5,259 nt of DNA from an uncultured Cellvibrio sp. GTDB taxonomy: Bacteria; Pseudomonadota; Gammaproteobacteria; Pseudomonadales; Cellvibrionaceae. The position numbers were made by a program, and so were the translations under genes. Shown here piece by piece: positions 5,169 through 5,259 of this stretch. Position 1 is the first letter of the stretch; each line of letters begins with the position of its first letter. Under the pieces are notes generated by a model that worked only from the letters and a program-made list of their open reading frames with translations, did no database searches and was not told the DNA's origin. The stretch is taken from positions 1 to 5,259 of the forward strand of contig CALFXJ010000020.1 in the NCBI GenBank assembly GCA_937958105.1. The letters run 5' to 3'.

Positions 5169-5259
5169 ATGCTGATAGCCAAACATTTTGATCCGGTGCT
5201 GGGCATCGACATTCATATCCTGATCACACCCGCCGGGCCCATCCCCATCCCGCATCCCC
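5169..5259 (+). CDS. PAAR-domain / Rhs-type protein, N-terminus only (type VI secretion cargo or spike tip)
   Basis: The gene is cut by the window end after 30 codons. The visible protein starts MLI and continues AKHFDPVLGIDIHI, then ends PAGPIPIPHP. This (A)KHFDPVxGIDIH...PxGPxPxPHP pattern is recalled from N-termini of PAAR-like and Rhs proteins, which cap the VgrG spike of type VI secretion systems and often carry C-terminal toxins. No transmembrane segment is seen in these 30 residues. The start is well fixed on one side: an in-frame TAG at 5160-5162 leaves this ATG as the first. The ribosome site is weak (AGGT, about 9 nt upstream). It is divergent from flgB. Whether it encodes a full Rhs repeat protein, a toxin or a short PAAR protein cannot be told here. 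Confidence 0.75.
   Translation, partial: MLIAKHFDPVLGIDIHILITPAGPIPIPHP

Overview
The window carries the start of a flagellar rod/hook operon, flgB-flgC-flgD-flgE, all on the minus strand (4443 down to 367). It is flanked on both sides by non-coding DNA rich in palindromic repeats. At the right edge, the first 30 codons of a divergent plus-strand gene resemble the N-terminus of PAAR-domain/Rhs-type proteins linked to type VI secretion. The organism is probably a gammaproteobacterium, perhaps an aquatic or marine relative of Pseudomonadales/Cellvibrionales. This is inferred from the gene order, the sigma-54 type promoter before flgB, the REP-like GTCGGATTA...TAATCCGAC palindromes and the moderately high GC content. 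The genus cannot be named from sequence alone.

Layout: (1) 1-261 is a tandem array of 72-bp units, each carrying a REP-like hairpin; one inverted copy (327-359) sits just past the flgE stop codon. (2) 367-4443 holds the four flagellar genes, closely packed, each with a good Shine-Dalgarno sequence. FlgB and FlgC are rod proteins, FlgD is the hook cap/scaffold and FlgE is the hook subunit. FlgE is very long (782 aa) because of a central insertion of roughly 250 residues resembling flagellin hook-IN repeats. (3) 4490-4535 holds a full-consensus sigma-54 promoter and, just upstream, a full-consensus IHF site, both facing flgB. This implies control by an enhancer-binding activator of the FleR/FlrC type. 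(4) 4600-4932 is a cluster of secondary structure: a 12-bp perfect hairpin, a G-rich 12-bp repeat, and two copies of a roughly 100-nt element in opposite orientation. The two copies share conserved single-stranded motifs, but their stems differ in sequence while remaining self-complementary. (5) 4942-5023 is almost free of G on the plus strand. (6) 5169 to the window end is the truncated PAAR/Rhs-like gene.

The flagellar genes make consecutive parts of one structure (rod, then hook cap, then hook) and appear to form one transcription unit from the sigma-54 promoter. The most unusual part is the paired structured element at 4681-4932: compensatory base changes between its two copies suggest that its folded form, as RNA or single-stranded DNA, is what is conserved.
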